A DNA stretch of 64,000 nt from Agelas oroides. Lineage: Eukaryota > Porifera > Demospongiae > Agelasida > Agelasidae. Of the stretch, positions 53,978-64,000 are shown piece after piece. The stretch spans positions 10,299,996 to 10,363,995 of the forward strand of contig OX422184.1 of the NCBI GenBank assembly GCA_949130485.1, written 5' to 3'. Below the pieces are notes generated by a model. The model searched no databases. It saw only the letters and a list, made by a program, of their open reading frames with translations, and was not told the DNA's origin. The position numbers and the translations under genes were made by a program. How positions within the stretch are numbered: position 1 is the first letter of the stretch; every line of letters starts with the position of its first letter.

Positions 53978-56900
53978 CTGTATAATATTAGATCCCATGT
54001 TTACTGTATGTTTTACACACCTTATCTCCTATCTGCTGTGTAGCTGGAGCAGGCCCTGAGGTTACAGCAGGCTTCATCTGATGAGATCCTAAGAAGACGA
54101 TGTATTCAACACAAAAGTGATTCAGTCAGGTATGTTATATCCTTACCTTGTGATTCTTCCACAGATGTTAACCCAAGACATCTACGTTTAGCACAGCACT
54201 GCTTCAGTGTACCATGTCCCCCAAACTTTGGCTTGTCGAGGCAATATTTGCATTTGCTACAGTCTGTACAAAGGCATCCTTCACAGGTGCCACAGCGCTT
54301 CCTCTTCATCCCTATGATCATAGTTACAGAAGTACGTATGATAATTTGTTGTCTGCTGTCTCTGCTTGCATAAATCATACCTGTGTGTGGTTTAGTGGGC
54401 TCACTCTTCCCTTGTACATTGTCACAGGGGCTTGGCAGACAACCAGTGTCAGACAGAGAGGTTGATTTGCTGGAGACTGCAAGTGCCTATACAAAGGTAT
54501 GAACAGATATCTTCATGTTGGATGTGAGTGAATCCTTGTTGTTTGTTGCTTAGCAACTAAAACAAGTGAGTAGATGTGATACTGAACTAGCAAGATACTG
54601 GCATGAAATACCAGGCCTAGCAAAAAAAGATTTCACTGTAGATGTAAGGAAGACTTTAGCCACAAGCATGCACCCAGTGTAGATATACGCATACCTTCCG
54701 CAGCTTGCTGGCTCGAATCCCAACACGATTCCTGAACTTGGAGTTCATTCTTTTTCGTCCATGTCTCTTGGGATTTGGTAGGGAACCATATCCAAGTTTC
54801 AGCTTTGAAGAGATTGACTTGTATTTCTTCTTTGTGCGAAGTGCTTGTTTTTGTGTTTGGGTAGCTGTCAAAAGGAGTCCATCCTGAGAAGGAAGTTTCT
54901 CTTGGAACATCTCAGTGATGTCATGTATCGATGACTGCAAGTTCATCAACATTTCTGCATCTGTACACACATATGACAATGTTTCGAGTCTTTTGAGCGC
55001 AATGCGAACCTTCTGACCGGCTTTCTCCACACTAACAGACCTTGCCTGGGGTGAAAGGTGAGCACCATACAGACATGTTATCAGCAACATTTTTATGTCA
55101 TAATAATCATCAAACTATCATAAAGATGGCATTTTCAATCAAACATGTAAAAGGACATACCTGAACATGACCGGCAATACCAACAATTAAATGTTTGTAC
55201 TGTTTGCCCACACAAATTACTACCTCCAGCCAGCCCAATTTTAACATACACAAAATCATAATGATGTACATGTACATTATAACACATACTTTAACTTGCA
55301 GATTTTGTGTAGACTGTTGTATCAGTTCAGCATTATGGACATCGTTGTCATCATTCAGATTGAGAACAGGAGATCCATCAAAATGCTTCTTCAGAGCCTC
55401 AACATCAGTTGATAAGTATGGGCTGTGAAGATAGCTCGGTGGTAGGTTACTCCACTGCCATGCTGACCTGTGCTTGAAGATGGCGAAAAAGTGTTTACAC
55501 GGTATGTGCCAATTTGTCCAGTCTTGACATGTGCATGAGGGCATAGAATCTGGGTTGTCATTGCCAAAGCTGACTCTGTATTTAGCACCAGATGATTTCA
55601 TAATTTCAAATATTCCCTTCTCCTGATCATTGTCAATAATGTTACTGGCTGTGAGCTTGTGGCTTCTTGCCATCCTGTCAAGACAATGCAGAATGATGTT
55701 TCTGGGTCTGTCCCGGAGGTAATCAGGCACAAAGTCATTGTAGGTTCGGTACATAGATGTTTGTTTATAGTTTTGCAGCAAGTACTTTTGATAGGCTGTT
55801 GGCAAGTAGTCTTCAACAAGTAGAGTTGTGATGGCAGAGACAGTTGCCCTCTGTTTGTTGCGAGGAAGTTGTACTTGAAGAGCTTATTCTGAGCTTCTAT
55901 GCCGTTGTTTGTATTGACGGCAGCATGGTACACAGAATCACGATAGGCATGTGCCCATCTCTGCAACATGAATGGATACAATCAAGGTAGAATTTGGTTT
56001 ACACTAATGACCATGCATGTCCCTGGGTTTTGTCCACCTATAAGTAAACCCAAGGAGAGCCCATAGAACCTTGTGCTCTAACACATAACACTAGATATGG
56101 AGCTTTTGTCTCCATGGTAACATGTTTACATTGCTACTGGGTTGCTAATTGGTATGTGGTCAAGAAGCCAGCCACATAATTACATTCATATGCACATCAT
56201 GTAGGTACCTGTGATATGGAAGCCATGTTGTTGATAACCACTGCTGGACACATGGGTGATCTTTCCACACCTTTGAATGTTTGAGGTGCCGTACTGATTC
56301 TTCGTAGCAGATGCCAATATTTTCACCCTCTTTTCCATGCACAAGCCCGCAGCTCAGCCAGGAGTTGGTCCGCTTCCTCTGATGTCAGGCCATGTTTCCC
56401 ATCTTTGACCCACCTTTCCCATGCCTGTTCACGATGGAAGTCACAGAGGTAAACGATTGTGTCTGGAAAACAGCATTCAAGAGCAGATATCTCAGCATCT
56501 GAGTAATCACACATCCAAAACTTTGGATTCCATTCTGGATTCCAGCAATGTAGAATATGCAGTGCCTCAGAGATGCTTTCTGTACTTTCTGATTCCAGAA
56601 TAAATTCTGCAACAACAGAGTAGCCAACATTGGTACGAACGCACACAAAGAATAGTGGAAGCTCATATCTTGTGGTTTTATGTGTAGCATCAATTAGGGA
56701 AATGGTGTTCCCATACTTCAAAATTAGGTCTTTTTGCCATTTTTGCTGGTGAATCCAGAGAAACGAGTTTTCCTGTGACTGTTTAGCTGTAGGGCCATCA
56801 ACTTCACCTTTTTTACTTTCAGCAGCAGTGCTGTTGCAGTCACTGTCAATGCAGCGTGGACGGAAGAAGAAGTTTGCATCAGGATGAGTTTTCTTCCAGT

Positions 56901-57842
56901 TGAGGACCTTTAGTCTGAGGTTTTCTTGGTCGTATTTTGAATGTTGTAGAGCTTGTTTTGCTCTGTATATATGATTCCTCAAGTCATCATGTGTTGGGAA
57001 GTATGCTCGATCATTTGGGTCTGGTGGGGAATCTTTGCAGAGGTAGTGGTTGATGCGATGTCGAAGTGACTTTTTCACATCATCAATTTCAGTAATACCA
57101 TCTGCAACTAACTCAGCTATCATTTGAGCTACAGCTGGGTTAACCTTCTGTGAGAAAACTGCAGCCTGTTTCACTGGGTGTGCTTTCTCATGTGCCTCTA
57201 CTGTTGGCAAAGATAACCAGTATCTTGTCGTCTGCTTGATGCATCCAGATTCGATTTCATTCTGCAATTTCTTCAGTGTTTGTTCCTTTAGGAGTCGCAG
57301 GTTGTATTTGCTCTTCCCCTCAATATCATCAGGGTGTATAGCATACTCTGGGAATAGAGTGTAGTGTTTGACGACAACATGTGCAGGGCATCCAATTTTA
57401 CGTGTGCTTTGCAAACGTAATTGTTTTCCTTTCTTTGGTTTGGATTTATAGTACTGAGGACCATACTGGCATTGGAGATGCTGGCTGTCTCCTACAATAA
57501 AGGGTGTATTTCCAAACTCCACTGTAGTATTCCCTTGTTTGTAACTCCAGTATATTCTGGGCTGAGGTTTCTGTAAAAAATTAACACCATATGTACTGGC
57601 TAGTATTCAATCTACATGTACAACTGTACCTTTCTGCCATCTTGAGTTTCATCATTCTCCTTGTGCTCTAGCTGTGAGTGACATCTCCTGCTGGAATTAC
57701 GCACACCGAAAGATGTGACTGTCTCCTTGTAGTATTCCTCCAAGACTGCTGGTGCATCATTGACAAAGCCTTCAAAGTACAGTCCAACTTGATGCAAACC
57801 TGCAGCCCACCTTGGAGCCATCTCTGATACTTGTGCACACAT
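53425..57842 (-). CDS. MULE transposase-SWIM-CXXC-OTU fusion gene
   Basis: Exons on the minus strand are 57,842-57,630, 57,570-56,209, ~55,958-55,290, 55,045-54,695, 54,486-54,381, 54,311-54,147, 54,088-~54,021 and 53,977-53,425. Phases match at nearly all joins and introns can be as short as 59 bp. The product is about 1,160 residues. The MULE core has Asp in ISLIDATHKTTRYELPLFF (~360), Asp in FWMCDYSDAEISALE with CDFHREQAW, and Glu in NTNNGIEAQNKLFK. A SWIM finger CTCQDWTNWHIPCKHFF follows, then a basic helical linker, a CXXC finger (~900-945) and an OTU protease domain (~985-1,150). Start choice is the first in-frame ATG after a CAG acceptor near 57,854; a 5' non-coding exon is likely. Two single-base frame changes, near 56,340 and 55,870, interrupt the transposase part and cancel each other in phase. 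Everything else is open. Confidence 0.85.
54147..54311 (-). other. CXXC zinc finger of MULE protein
   Basis: The exon encodes KRCGTCEGCLCTDCSKCKYC, then LDKPKFGGHGTLKQCCAKRR and C. The eight zinc-binding cysteines (CxxCxxC, CxxCxxC and the distal C..C), the KFGG motif and KQ before the distal Cys match the CXXC fingers of CFP1, MLL and DNMT1 that bind unmethylated CpG. One extra Cys lies in the first half and one beside the seventh. Confidence 0.9.
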
Positions 57843-58067
57843 GCCACTGCATACCAAAGAATTTTAATCAATTGTATGCCCAGACGAATGTTTGCATTAC
57901 ATGTTATAGTGTCATTGATGCTATTTACGTTCCACATGTAAGAGAATGATTTCTAGTCTGTCCATCAATACATACCTGGTGGTCAACTTAACAGTCAGCG
58001 AGCACACCGGATCTGTTGGAACTTGCCGCCAGTGCAGTGTTACATACCGGGTTAAACTTGGTAAGTG

Positions 58068-58108
58068 CGCACGTGACCACATGAACCGCTGTGAAAAAAG
58101 CGAATCCC
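58068..58108. repeat. MULE right terminal inverted repeat
   Basis: Exact inverse of the left end. Confidence 0.97.
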
Positions 58109-58118
58109 CTATGTAAAA
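58109..58118. repeat. MULE target-site duplication, right
   Basis: CTATGTAAAA, identical to 53,123-53,132. Confidence 0.95.
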
Positions 58119-58995
58119 GCCTCGGTAGAAGCCACACTTATTGTAGCTTACAAGCTAGCTCGTGAACAGTAAAACAGCGGATCCGTAAGTCCCAGCAACA
58201 TCCACAACTCAACAATGACAGTTTAGCATTTTACAATGCTGGGCAGTATTTCGAGTCAAAGTGCGTGGGCAATAATTCGATTATCAAAACCACGCACGGT
58301 ACGTCACGGGGCACTTGATCAAATCTTCCAGGTTCTCTCCCCGTTTTTCTACATGGGGAGGAGCCTGGGTACGAGGCTACGAATAGCGTACAGTCAAAGT
58401 GATAAAGAACGTGTACAGAAATTTACGGAGTTTTTCGACGTTCTGCCCCTATTTGTACAAATAATTGAAAATCGCTCACCGCTGAAAGGAGTCTCGAGGG
58501 CACTCGCAAAAGCGCTCGTATCTGGGAGAGTATAATAGGTATGAAAATTGGACCTTTTGTAAGCTATATTAAATGGCTAGGAGAGCTAGGCAGCGTTGGC
58601 TGCGTGTTCATAGCGTGTTCTTTACTGTTTGTAGGTTGGATCCCGCGAGGCCATTTTTTCCAAAATGGTACGCTTCATATTTCCCGTGGAATTTGAGCTT
58701 TTTTCTTCTAGCTCGAGTATGTTATACTGCTGATTGTAATGTACTCACGCTGCGACGGTCGTCTTGTAGCTCCACTTTGCCCCTATTTGTACAACAAACC
58801 ACAAAGATAGCCCATATCTGAACCTGAATCTTGCGAGCAAGCGCTACCTCTACCACCATACGAAGCACCCAGCAGTAATAAAAGCACCATGAACTTACAA
58901 TAGACAGATCTCTCAACACGTCGCGAAAGTTCACCGTGCGTTGAGTTATTACTTATTCATACCATGGTTGATGACGTCACGCGGTCACGCGGGTG
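58119..58995. other. Repeat fragments, no supported gene
   Basis: 58,325-58,378 (CAGGTTCTCTCCCCGTTTTT and GGGTACGAGGCTA) is a member of the TAGCCTCGTTCCCAG family. The 99-codon frame over it (58,236-58,535) is therefore doubtful. Confidence 0.4.
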
Positions 58996-59410
58996 GAATA
59001 AATTTCGGGGTTCACTAAGTTCACCCAACTCCATGTGGTGACGTCATAAACTGTAATGTGCGCATTGCGCGCGCAGAGCGCCATGGAACTGGATCCAGAC
59101 ATGTAGCACATTAGTCTCGCAAGCCACACCTCTCTGCGAAGGGCTAGATCCTCGAGTCGAGTTTGTGTTGCTGGAGGGCATGCAGCAACAAAACACCAGT
59201 TGAACAAGACATCAGGTAGTCTGTATTGTATTCAAAGAGATTGTGCAACTTAATTTTATAGCAAGAAAATTATGTAGCTAATACTGGACTCGTGTAAAAA
59301 ACCCCAACAGGTTCAGTCAGTATTTTAATATTGAGTACTGTGATCATGTTCGTCCCTAGCTTGTGATCTAACCTGTTACCTACTAAAACTAAGACTTTCC
59401 TACTAAGACC

Positions 59411-59643
59411 AAGGGGTAGTCACATGCCGTGTGTTCAAGCGTTTGCGACTGGGATCAAGGTTTTTGATTGGCAAAAAGTGTGCTTAATTGCTTGATCGTT
59501 CCCTTCTGAGTTCTTGATCCATTGATTTGAGCAGTTCAGAGGTCACCTTGATCAGCCCCCAAAAAGGGCTTTGATCACTTGATTCAATTTTGATCCCGGT
59601 CGCAAATGCTTCTACATGGGACATATAAGTGACTACCCCTTGT
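59411..59643. repeat. MITE with AAGGGGTAGTCAC ends, copy 1
   Basis: CCAAGGGGTAGTCACATG at the left and ATAAGTGACTACCCCTTG at the right are inverse. The inside shares TTGATCGTTCCCTTC and AAATGCTTC with the copy at 62,217-62,442. Confidence 0.85.
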
Positions 59644-59896
59644 AAGACTAAGGTCCCAGTTAGACAGGATTCCTCATGTTTTTGCAGGTTGCTATGACAA
59701 AGTGTAGCCTCCTTCCCAGACTCTCAGTGTATCCTCACTTGATTTATTGCAAGCTTATTAGTGGAGCCCGGAAATGAGTTAGGCCATGTAGTCATGTACC
59801 CATCGTTGGTTGCTTGCTGTTTCCAGAGCAGAAACTGCAAGCAGCATATTAAAGTTGGATAGAAACCAGGATAAGTGTCTTAGCATCAGGCTTATG

Positions 59897-60097
59897 TAGC
59901 CTCGTTCCCAGGCCTTCCCCATTTTTACCTTCCGTTTGCGTTCACAATAATACACGGGAGCGGAAGACCAGTGTTTTTACCTTCCGTTTGTGTTCACAAT
60001 AATACAAGGGAGCGGAAGACCAGCTGGTCTTCCGCTACCGTGTATTATTGTGAATGCAAACGGAAGGTAAAAACGGGGGAGGCTGGGAATGAGGCTA
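59897..60097. repeat. Foldback of TAGCCTCGTTCCCAG family with duplicated arm
   Basis: TAGCCTCGTTCCCAGGCC at the left is inverted as GGCTGGGAATGAGGCTA at the right. The left arm block (TTTACCTTCCGTTTGCGTTC to GCGGAAGACCAG) is present twice in tandem, the right arm once. Confidence 0.9.
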
Positions 60098-61114
60098 AGG
60101 CTTATGCTAGTTTAAACGTCTATGGAGCAATTTGACACACACTGTACCCCAAATGAGAACATTGTCATGGAAACTGGGGGCAGAGAGGCTTTTGTGATAG
60201 GGAGGAGCAAGGTAAAATTAAAGAAGATGTAAATGTTCTTCAGCACTAAACTGTCGGCATTATGAGATCAAGATTTTAAATGCAATTATGACATTCTTTG
60301 TGTAGTAAGCAACCATTACATATGACAAGACATGTCCCTCAAAACATGAGACATTTGTGAGAGTATGGCAATGAGACTACTTTGGGAGTACACTTCAACA
60401 GATTGCACTGTGCATGATTCAGTTTGCAAGAGCAGTTTTCTCTGAAAATAGTGTATGTACACTATAGAGTTCAGTATTCTTGTTAAAAAGTTGCACATCT
60501 TTGGACACAATACAGACTCTGTGATTTTTCTGGTGTTTTGTTTTGCTGCATGCCTTCCAGCAACTGTTTTGCATGACTTGCTGAGGGACAAGTTTTTAGT
60601 ATCTTAAATAATGCAGTCAAGTGAAACCGTACCCCAAGATGCTCACACAAAATTTGTTCTTGTACTCAGATTGTAGTAAACATTTAGGTCATCACATGCA
60701 AACTAGAACTTACTATAAAAAATCTGCACATGGCTCATGATCATTAGTATAGACTGGTGAAGCTAGACCTGAGCATGAAAGACTAGGCTAGTAAGTCACA
60801 CAGCATGTTACTGAGCTAGCTGTTGCACTCACAAAGGCATGAGAAAAGTACTGAAGCTCTTCAGGTCCGGAAATTATGCTGAATTTAGTTCACAGAGTTA
60901 CTGTAAGTATAAAAAAGTACGACCCGTAAAACTATAGCAAGCTGTAAGTGAAAGTTTACCTCACAAGGGACTTTATACTGAGCTTCTTCCAATTAACATG
61001 TCTGGATCCAGTTCCATCTTCGATCCGCGCGCGCAATGCGCAAGGAATAAACATTACAAATTGTGATGTCACCACATGGAGTTGGGTGAACTTAGTGAAC
61101 CCCTAAATTTCGAG

Positions 61115-61690
61115 GTCTGCGTGTAGACTGAAAACACCATTATTCAGTGTGGACAGTCACTTGACGGGATGATGACCATCACAAAAAATTATGATAGGGA
61201 AAACAATGTCCAAGATTAATTATTCTGTACGCTAACATTCTTATGTCACAATATTAATATCACATTATTATCAGCTATGGCATCTTGCGTGAACATAGTC
61301 AAACACTCTTCACCTTTCATTCAATTCCTGGAGAATTAGGTCCTCATCTTTATTCTGACTCTTCTTTGTGTGTTTACTTGATGTGGGGTGGAAGAATGGC
61401 TTCGGCTTGAGCTATAGATGTTATACCTAAAGAAAGAAGTTGTGAAACAGAATGCAGAGAATGACTTTCAATTATAACTTTCTCAATGAAATTGTCCGTA
61501 AGTCCTGTGGCTATCTCAACTCCAAACAAAAGTGGGATAGCCTGCCCCGATCTGTCTGTTGCTTCTTGATACATTCCACACTGCATACCAACAATCTGCT
61601 ATGTAGCAATATGGACATTGAATTTATGAGCAATCTTAGTTGCCTCACACGGACTATTGTATACATATAGCGTTACCAGAAATTAATACT
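61115..61690. other. Gene-free stretch
   Basis: No exon recognised. Short frames at 61,374-61,670 lack motifs. Confidence 0.35.
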
Positions 61691-61974
61691 GTACGAGCGG
61701 ACATGACACGGACTTCCCTGGTCGACGGAATAACTCCGTTTTGTTTTACGTGTGCCGATAATATACGGTTAGTTTGCGGAAAATGCAAAGAGACAGAAAA
61801 TGAGAGTAAATTCTACCTCAGCGAAGCGAGCACGCCAGTCGCCACCCTCCAGGGTTTTACCGCGCTCTGCATAACCACGGCTCTGCGGACGTCCTGGGTG
61901 TTGGGCTTGGCCATCGCAACCGCGAACACGGCAAGCTCCGAGTGAGCGCCGATCGCGACCTCCCAGAAAGTTGC

Positions 61975-62222
61975 TCTATGAGGTGGAGAGCGTCTTGTGG
62001 CCAAGAGAAGGAAGGTAATTAACCACTGTAGTCTTTATGTGTGCTTTAGAATTCAGTGGTGGAGATTATAAAGCCATAAGCACGTTGACGTGCAAGCACT
62101 AGCTGTACAATTACGTGTATAATCGTAGATAGCTAGCCTGAGGGCAGCCAGTCTGTACATTTCTGTGCTGTGATACTGCAGGAACTGATGAGTACTTAGT
62201 CCTCTGGAGTGACTACCCCAAG
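61975..62222 (+). pseudogene. Decayed chromodomain exons
   Basis: KLLYEVESVL followed one frame over by VAKRRK|GTAATT (to about 62,014), and after GATACTGCAG the exon TDEYLVLWSDYPK (62,183-62,220), parallel the two chromodomain exons at 51.5-51.9 kb (FKVDRVVAKQ... / CDEYLVLWAGYPKE). The second exon is cut by the AAGGGGTAGTCAC MITE exactly after YPK. A CpG-rich block precedes it (61,800-62,000). I read it as a broken paralogue. Confidence 0.5.
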
Positions 62223-62442
62223 GGGTAGTCATTTATTTGTTGACTGTTGAACTAGGATCACAATTTTTGATCAGTGGAAATAGTGCTTGATCAGTTGATC
62301 GTTCCCTTCCGAAGCTCTTGATGGCTTGATTTACAATGGTTCAAAGGACAAAATGGCAACCATGCCTCCCTAGTGTCGTTGATCTGTTGTTTTTTCCTGG
62401 TCACAAATGCTTCAACAGGTGACATATAAGTGACCACCTCTT
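62217..62442. repeat. MITE with AAGGGGTAGTCAC ends, copy 2
   Basis: CCAAGGGGTAGTCATTTATT to ATATAAGTGACCACCTCTTG. Second copy of the 59,411-59,643 family, inserted into the decayed chromodomain exon. Confidence 0.8.
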
Positions 62443-63125
62443 GCTACCCAAAAGAATCACTCACATGGGAAGCATTTGTGAACGGCTGCTACTCCATTAA
62501 AACCATGCAGTACATGTTATTGGCATGGCTATAGCCTCCACCAAAAGTACAACTGGTAAATGCATGACAGTGCGATACTATAGAACAATGATCTTATCAT
62601 TTGGGCAGCTGTTTTGGTGTAACAATGAATTGTATTATATCTTTTACAGTGCTTTTGAAGCTCCCTGCCCAGCCTATCGCCTGGTATATATAGCAGATAG
62701 TATCAGCAATTTCATTGCTGAAGTACATCGAAGTCTGCTGAACTGATGCTAATAAGCCTTTACTGAGATGATTTGTTGGCAAGATGCTAACATCCCTATA
62801 ACAATTTATCAATGTTGAATTGGCAAAGATTATTATGAATTTTTTTTATGATAGAAGTGTACACATGAAGCACCTTATTAGTTGTTACAGCACACGCTTG
62901 TCTACCTGAACTCATTCACCACAAGATTACCAGAATACATGTATATTGCCATAGCAACATGCAGACAGGTATGGACAAAGCTCTAGTAGTATAACACACA
63001 TGTATGAGTCAATTTCAGTACTGTTTTGGCCTTGTTAGGCCTTATCAGCAGAGTACAACACAACATAACCACAAACTTAAAAATCAGTGATTTGCTGCTG
63101 CATAACCCTAGACAGTACTGTTTTC
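62443..63125. other. Gene-free stretch
   Basis: No supported exon; nothing recognised. Confidence 0.35.
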
Positions 63126-63129
63126 TTGC

Positions 63130-63545
63130 AACCCTACAGGCATGTTTTGTGCATGCATGTGTGTGCATGTGTGCTTTGTGTGGGTGTGCGTTTGCATGTG
63201 TGTGTATGTGTACTGCGTGTGTGCGTGTGTGACTGTGTGTACTGCATGTGCGTACTGCGTGTGCATGTGTGTGTGTGTGTGCATGTGTGCTTTGTGTGGG
63301 TGTGCATGTGTGTAGGTGTGCGCTTGCATCTGCGTGTGTGTGTGTGGGTGTGCACTTGCATGTGTCTGTGTGTGTAGGTGTGTGCCTGTCTGTGTGTGTG
63401 CGTGTGTGTGTGTGTGCACTGTATGTGTGTGTGCGTGTGTGTGTGTGCATGTGTGCTCTGTGTGGGTGTACGCTTGCACGTGTGTGTATGTGTGTGTGTG
63501 CATGTGTGCTCTATGTGAGTGTGCACTTGCATGTGTGTACATGAC
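63130..63545. repeat. TG/TGCA-rich microsatellite, ~415 bp
   Basis: Imperfect GTGTGTGCATGTGTGC repeats. All long Cys/Val or His/Thr frames in both strands here are artefacts. Confidence 0.95.
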
Positions 63546-63627
63546 CAAGTGTGTGGGTGTGTTTGTGCATGCATGAGAGAGAGAGGTAGAGAGACGATTA
63601 CGTAAAGCACATACTTTCAAGTGTGTG

Positions 63628-63674
63628 TAGCCTCATTCCCAGGTGCAAACGGGCCTGGCAACAAGGCTAGGTGT
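63628..63674. repeat. Small foldback of TAGCCTCRTTCCCAG family
   Basis: TAGCCTCATTCCCAGGTGC is inverted as GGCCTGGCAACAAGGCTA with a very short loop. Confidence 0.65.
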
Positions 63675-63685
63675 GTGTACACATA

Positions 63686-64000
63686 CAGTGGAACCTCGCT
63701 TAATGAACACCCCTCAATAGCAGACATCTACTATATGACAGACATTTTTTACAAAAATCCCAACGTCCCTCCATTCACTATGCAACCCCTGAGTAACAGA
63801 CATCTCACTACTCCATATAACGGACACTTTTCACACTCCTAGCTGTACACAAACAATACTTAATGACCCTGAATAAGCAAACACTCATTGACCTTTCTGC
63901 AAGATTTCCACCATCGCTGCTGAAGTTAACAACTTGACATTAGATTAGCGCTGTTGCTCATAGTACTAGCCTCTGGTTAGCCTTCCCTGCCAGCGTACAG
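63686..64000. mobile_element. pogo/Tigger-like element end (runs off window)
   Basis: TACAGTGGAACCTCGCTTAA at 63,684 has the CAGTNGAACCTC..TTAA terminus typical of pogo/Tigger elements, with TA before it. The following AGACATCT/GGACACTT-type repeats are also usual for this group. The other end lies outside the window or is lost. Confidence 0.55.

Larger units (their letters stand above)
53133..58108. mobile_element. MULE transposon with CXXC and OTU domains
   Basis: The 4,976-bp element starts and ends with identical 41-bp inverted repeats (53,133-53,173 and 58,068-58,108, beginning GGGATTCGCTTTTTTCACAG). It is flanked by a perfect 10-bp direct repeat, within the size typical for Mutator-like elements. 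One multi-exon gene on the minus strand fills it. End identity and an unmutated target duplication indicate a very recent insertion. Confidence 0.95.
59000..61114. mobile_element. Non-autonomous element with ~110-bp inverted repeats
   Basis: 59,000-59,107 (GGGGTTCACTAAGTTCACCC, AACTCCATGTGGTGACGTCA, GGAACTGGATCCAGACATGT) is inverted at 60,996-61,114 with scattered mismatches and one indel of about 10 bp. The ~1.9-kb interior has no transposase, but two other elements lie within it (59,411-59,643 and 59,897-60,097). Confidence 0.8.

Noticed and set aside
54656-54887. Separate small genes within the MULE
   Set aside because: Exon phases and splice sites link these pieces into one gene, so independent genes are unnecessary.
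58236-58535. 99-codon plus-strand frame downstream of the MULE
   Set aside because: Its middle is a MITE of the TAGCCTCGTTCCCAG family, so it is unlikely to be a gene.
63108-63620. Long open frames on both strands (up to 170 codons)
   Set aside because: They are translations of an imperfect TG/TGCA microsatellite, with only His/Thr or Cys/Val patterns.

Overview
The window looks like nuclear DNA of an early-branching marine animal, most probably a demosponge. The reasons are AT-rich intergenic DNA, very short GT-AG introns (59 to 94 bp where both sites are clear), many foldback/MITE families, and protein types I associate with sponge and cnidarian genomes (HECT, rva_4-like integrase core, DUF7869-like, HIRAN-like, SWIM, MULE, piggyBac and Tc1/IS630 transposases). 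The species cannot be fixed from sequence alone. No bacterial operon, CRISPR array, rRNA or convincing tRNA gene is present. I recognised no retrovirus-like or capsid-bearing element.

Layout. 0-5 kb: foldback repeats and a SWIM-finger relic. 5.2-7.3 kb: a truncated copy of an unclassified DDE transposase, cut by an interspersed repeat. 7.5-9.5 kb: a ~185-bp satellite that begins with one inverted unit and is flanked by possible host exons. 12.5-14.8 kb: a multi-exon HECT ubiquitin-ligase relic with an internal inversion and a TTAA-flanked insertion in one intron. 15.2-16.8 kb: an rva_4-like HTH/integrase-core gene on the minus strand. 16.8-19 kb: minisatellites, including two 25-bp arrays in opposite orientation. 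19-25 kb: MITEs, including an element carrying a HIRAN-like fragment and one with ~70-bp inverted ends. 25.4-26.4 kb: a three-exon minus-strand host-like gene, divergent from a DUF7869-like gene (26.6-29.2 kb). 29-44 kb: mostly repeats, with a decayed piggyBac transposase near 38 kb.

The right half holds three clearer transposons. A 2,646-bp Tc1/IS630-type element (44,781-47,426) has TA target sites and ~45-bp inverted ends; it carries an intact DD34E transposase and a convergent two-exon gene for a second protein. A second copy of the unclassified C/D(2)H-type DDE transposase lies at 49.0-51.1 kb. A 4,976-bp Mutator-like element (MULE, 53,133-58,108) has identical 41-bp inverted ends and a perfect 10-bp target-site duplication. 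Its single multi-exon gene joins a MULE transposase, a SWIM finger, a CXXC CpG-binding-type finger and a C-terminal OTU cysteine-protease domain. This is the most striking object in the window.

A chromodomain-gene 5' end lies at 51.5 kb and a decayed related segment near 62 kb. Between the MULE and that segment is a 2.1-kb element with ~110-bp inverted ends and two smaller elements nested inside. The window closes with a long TG/TGCA microsatellite and the start of a pogo/Tigger-like element.
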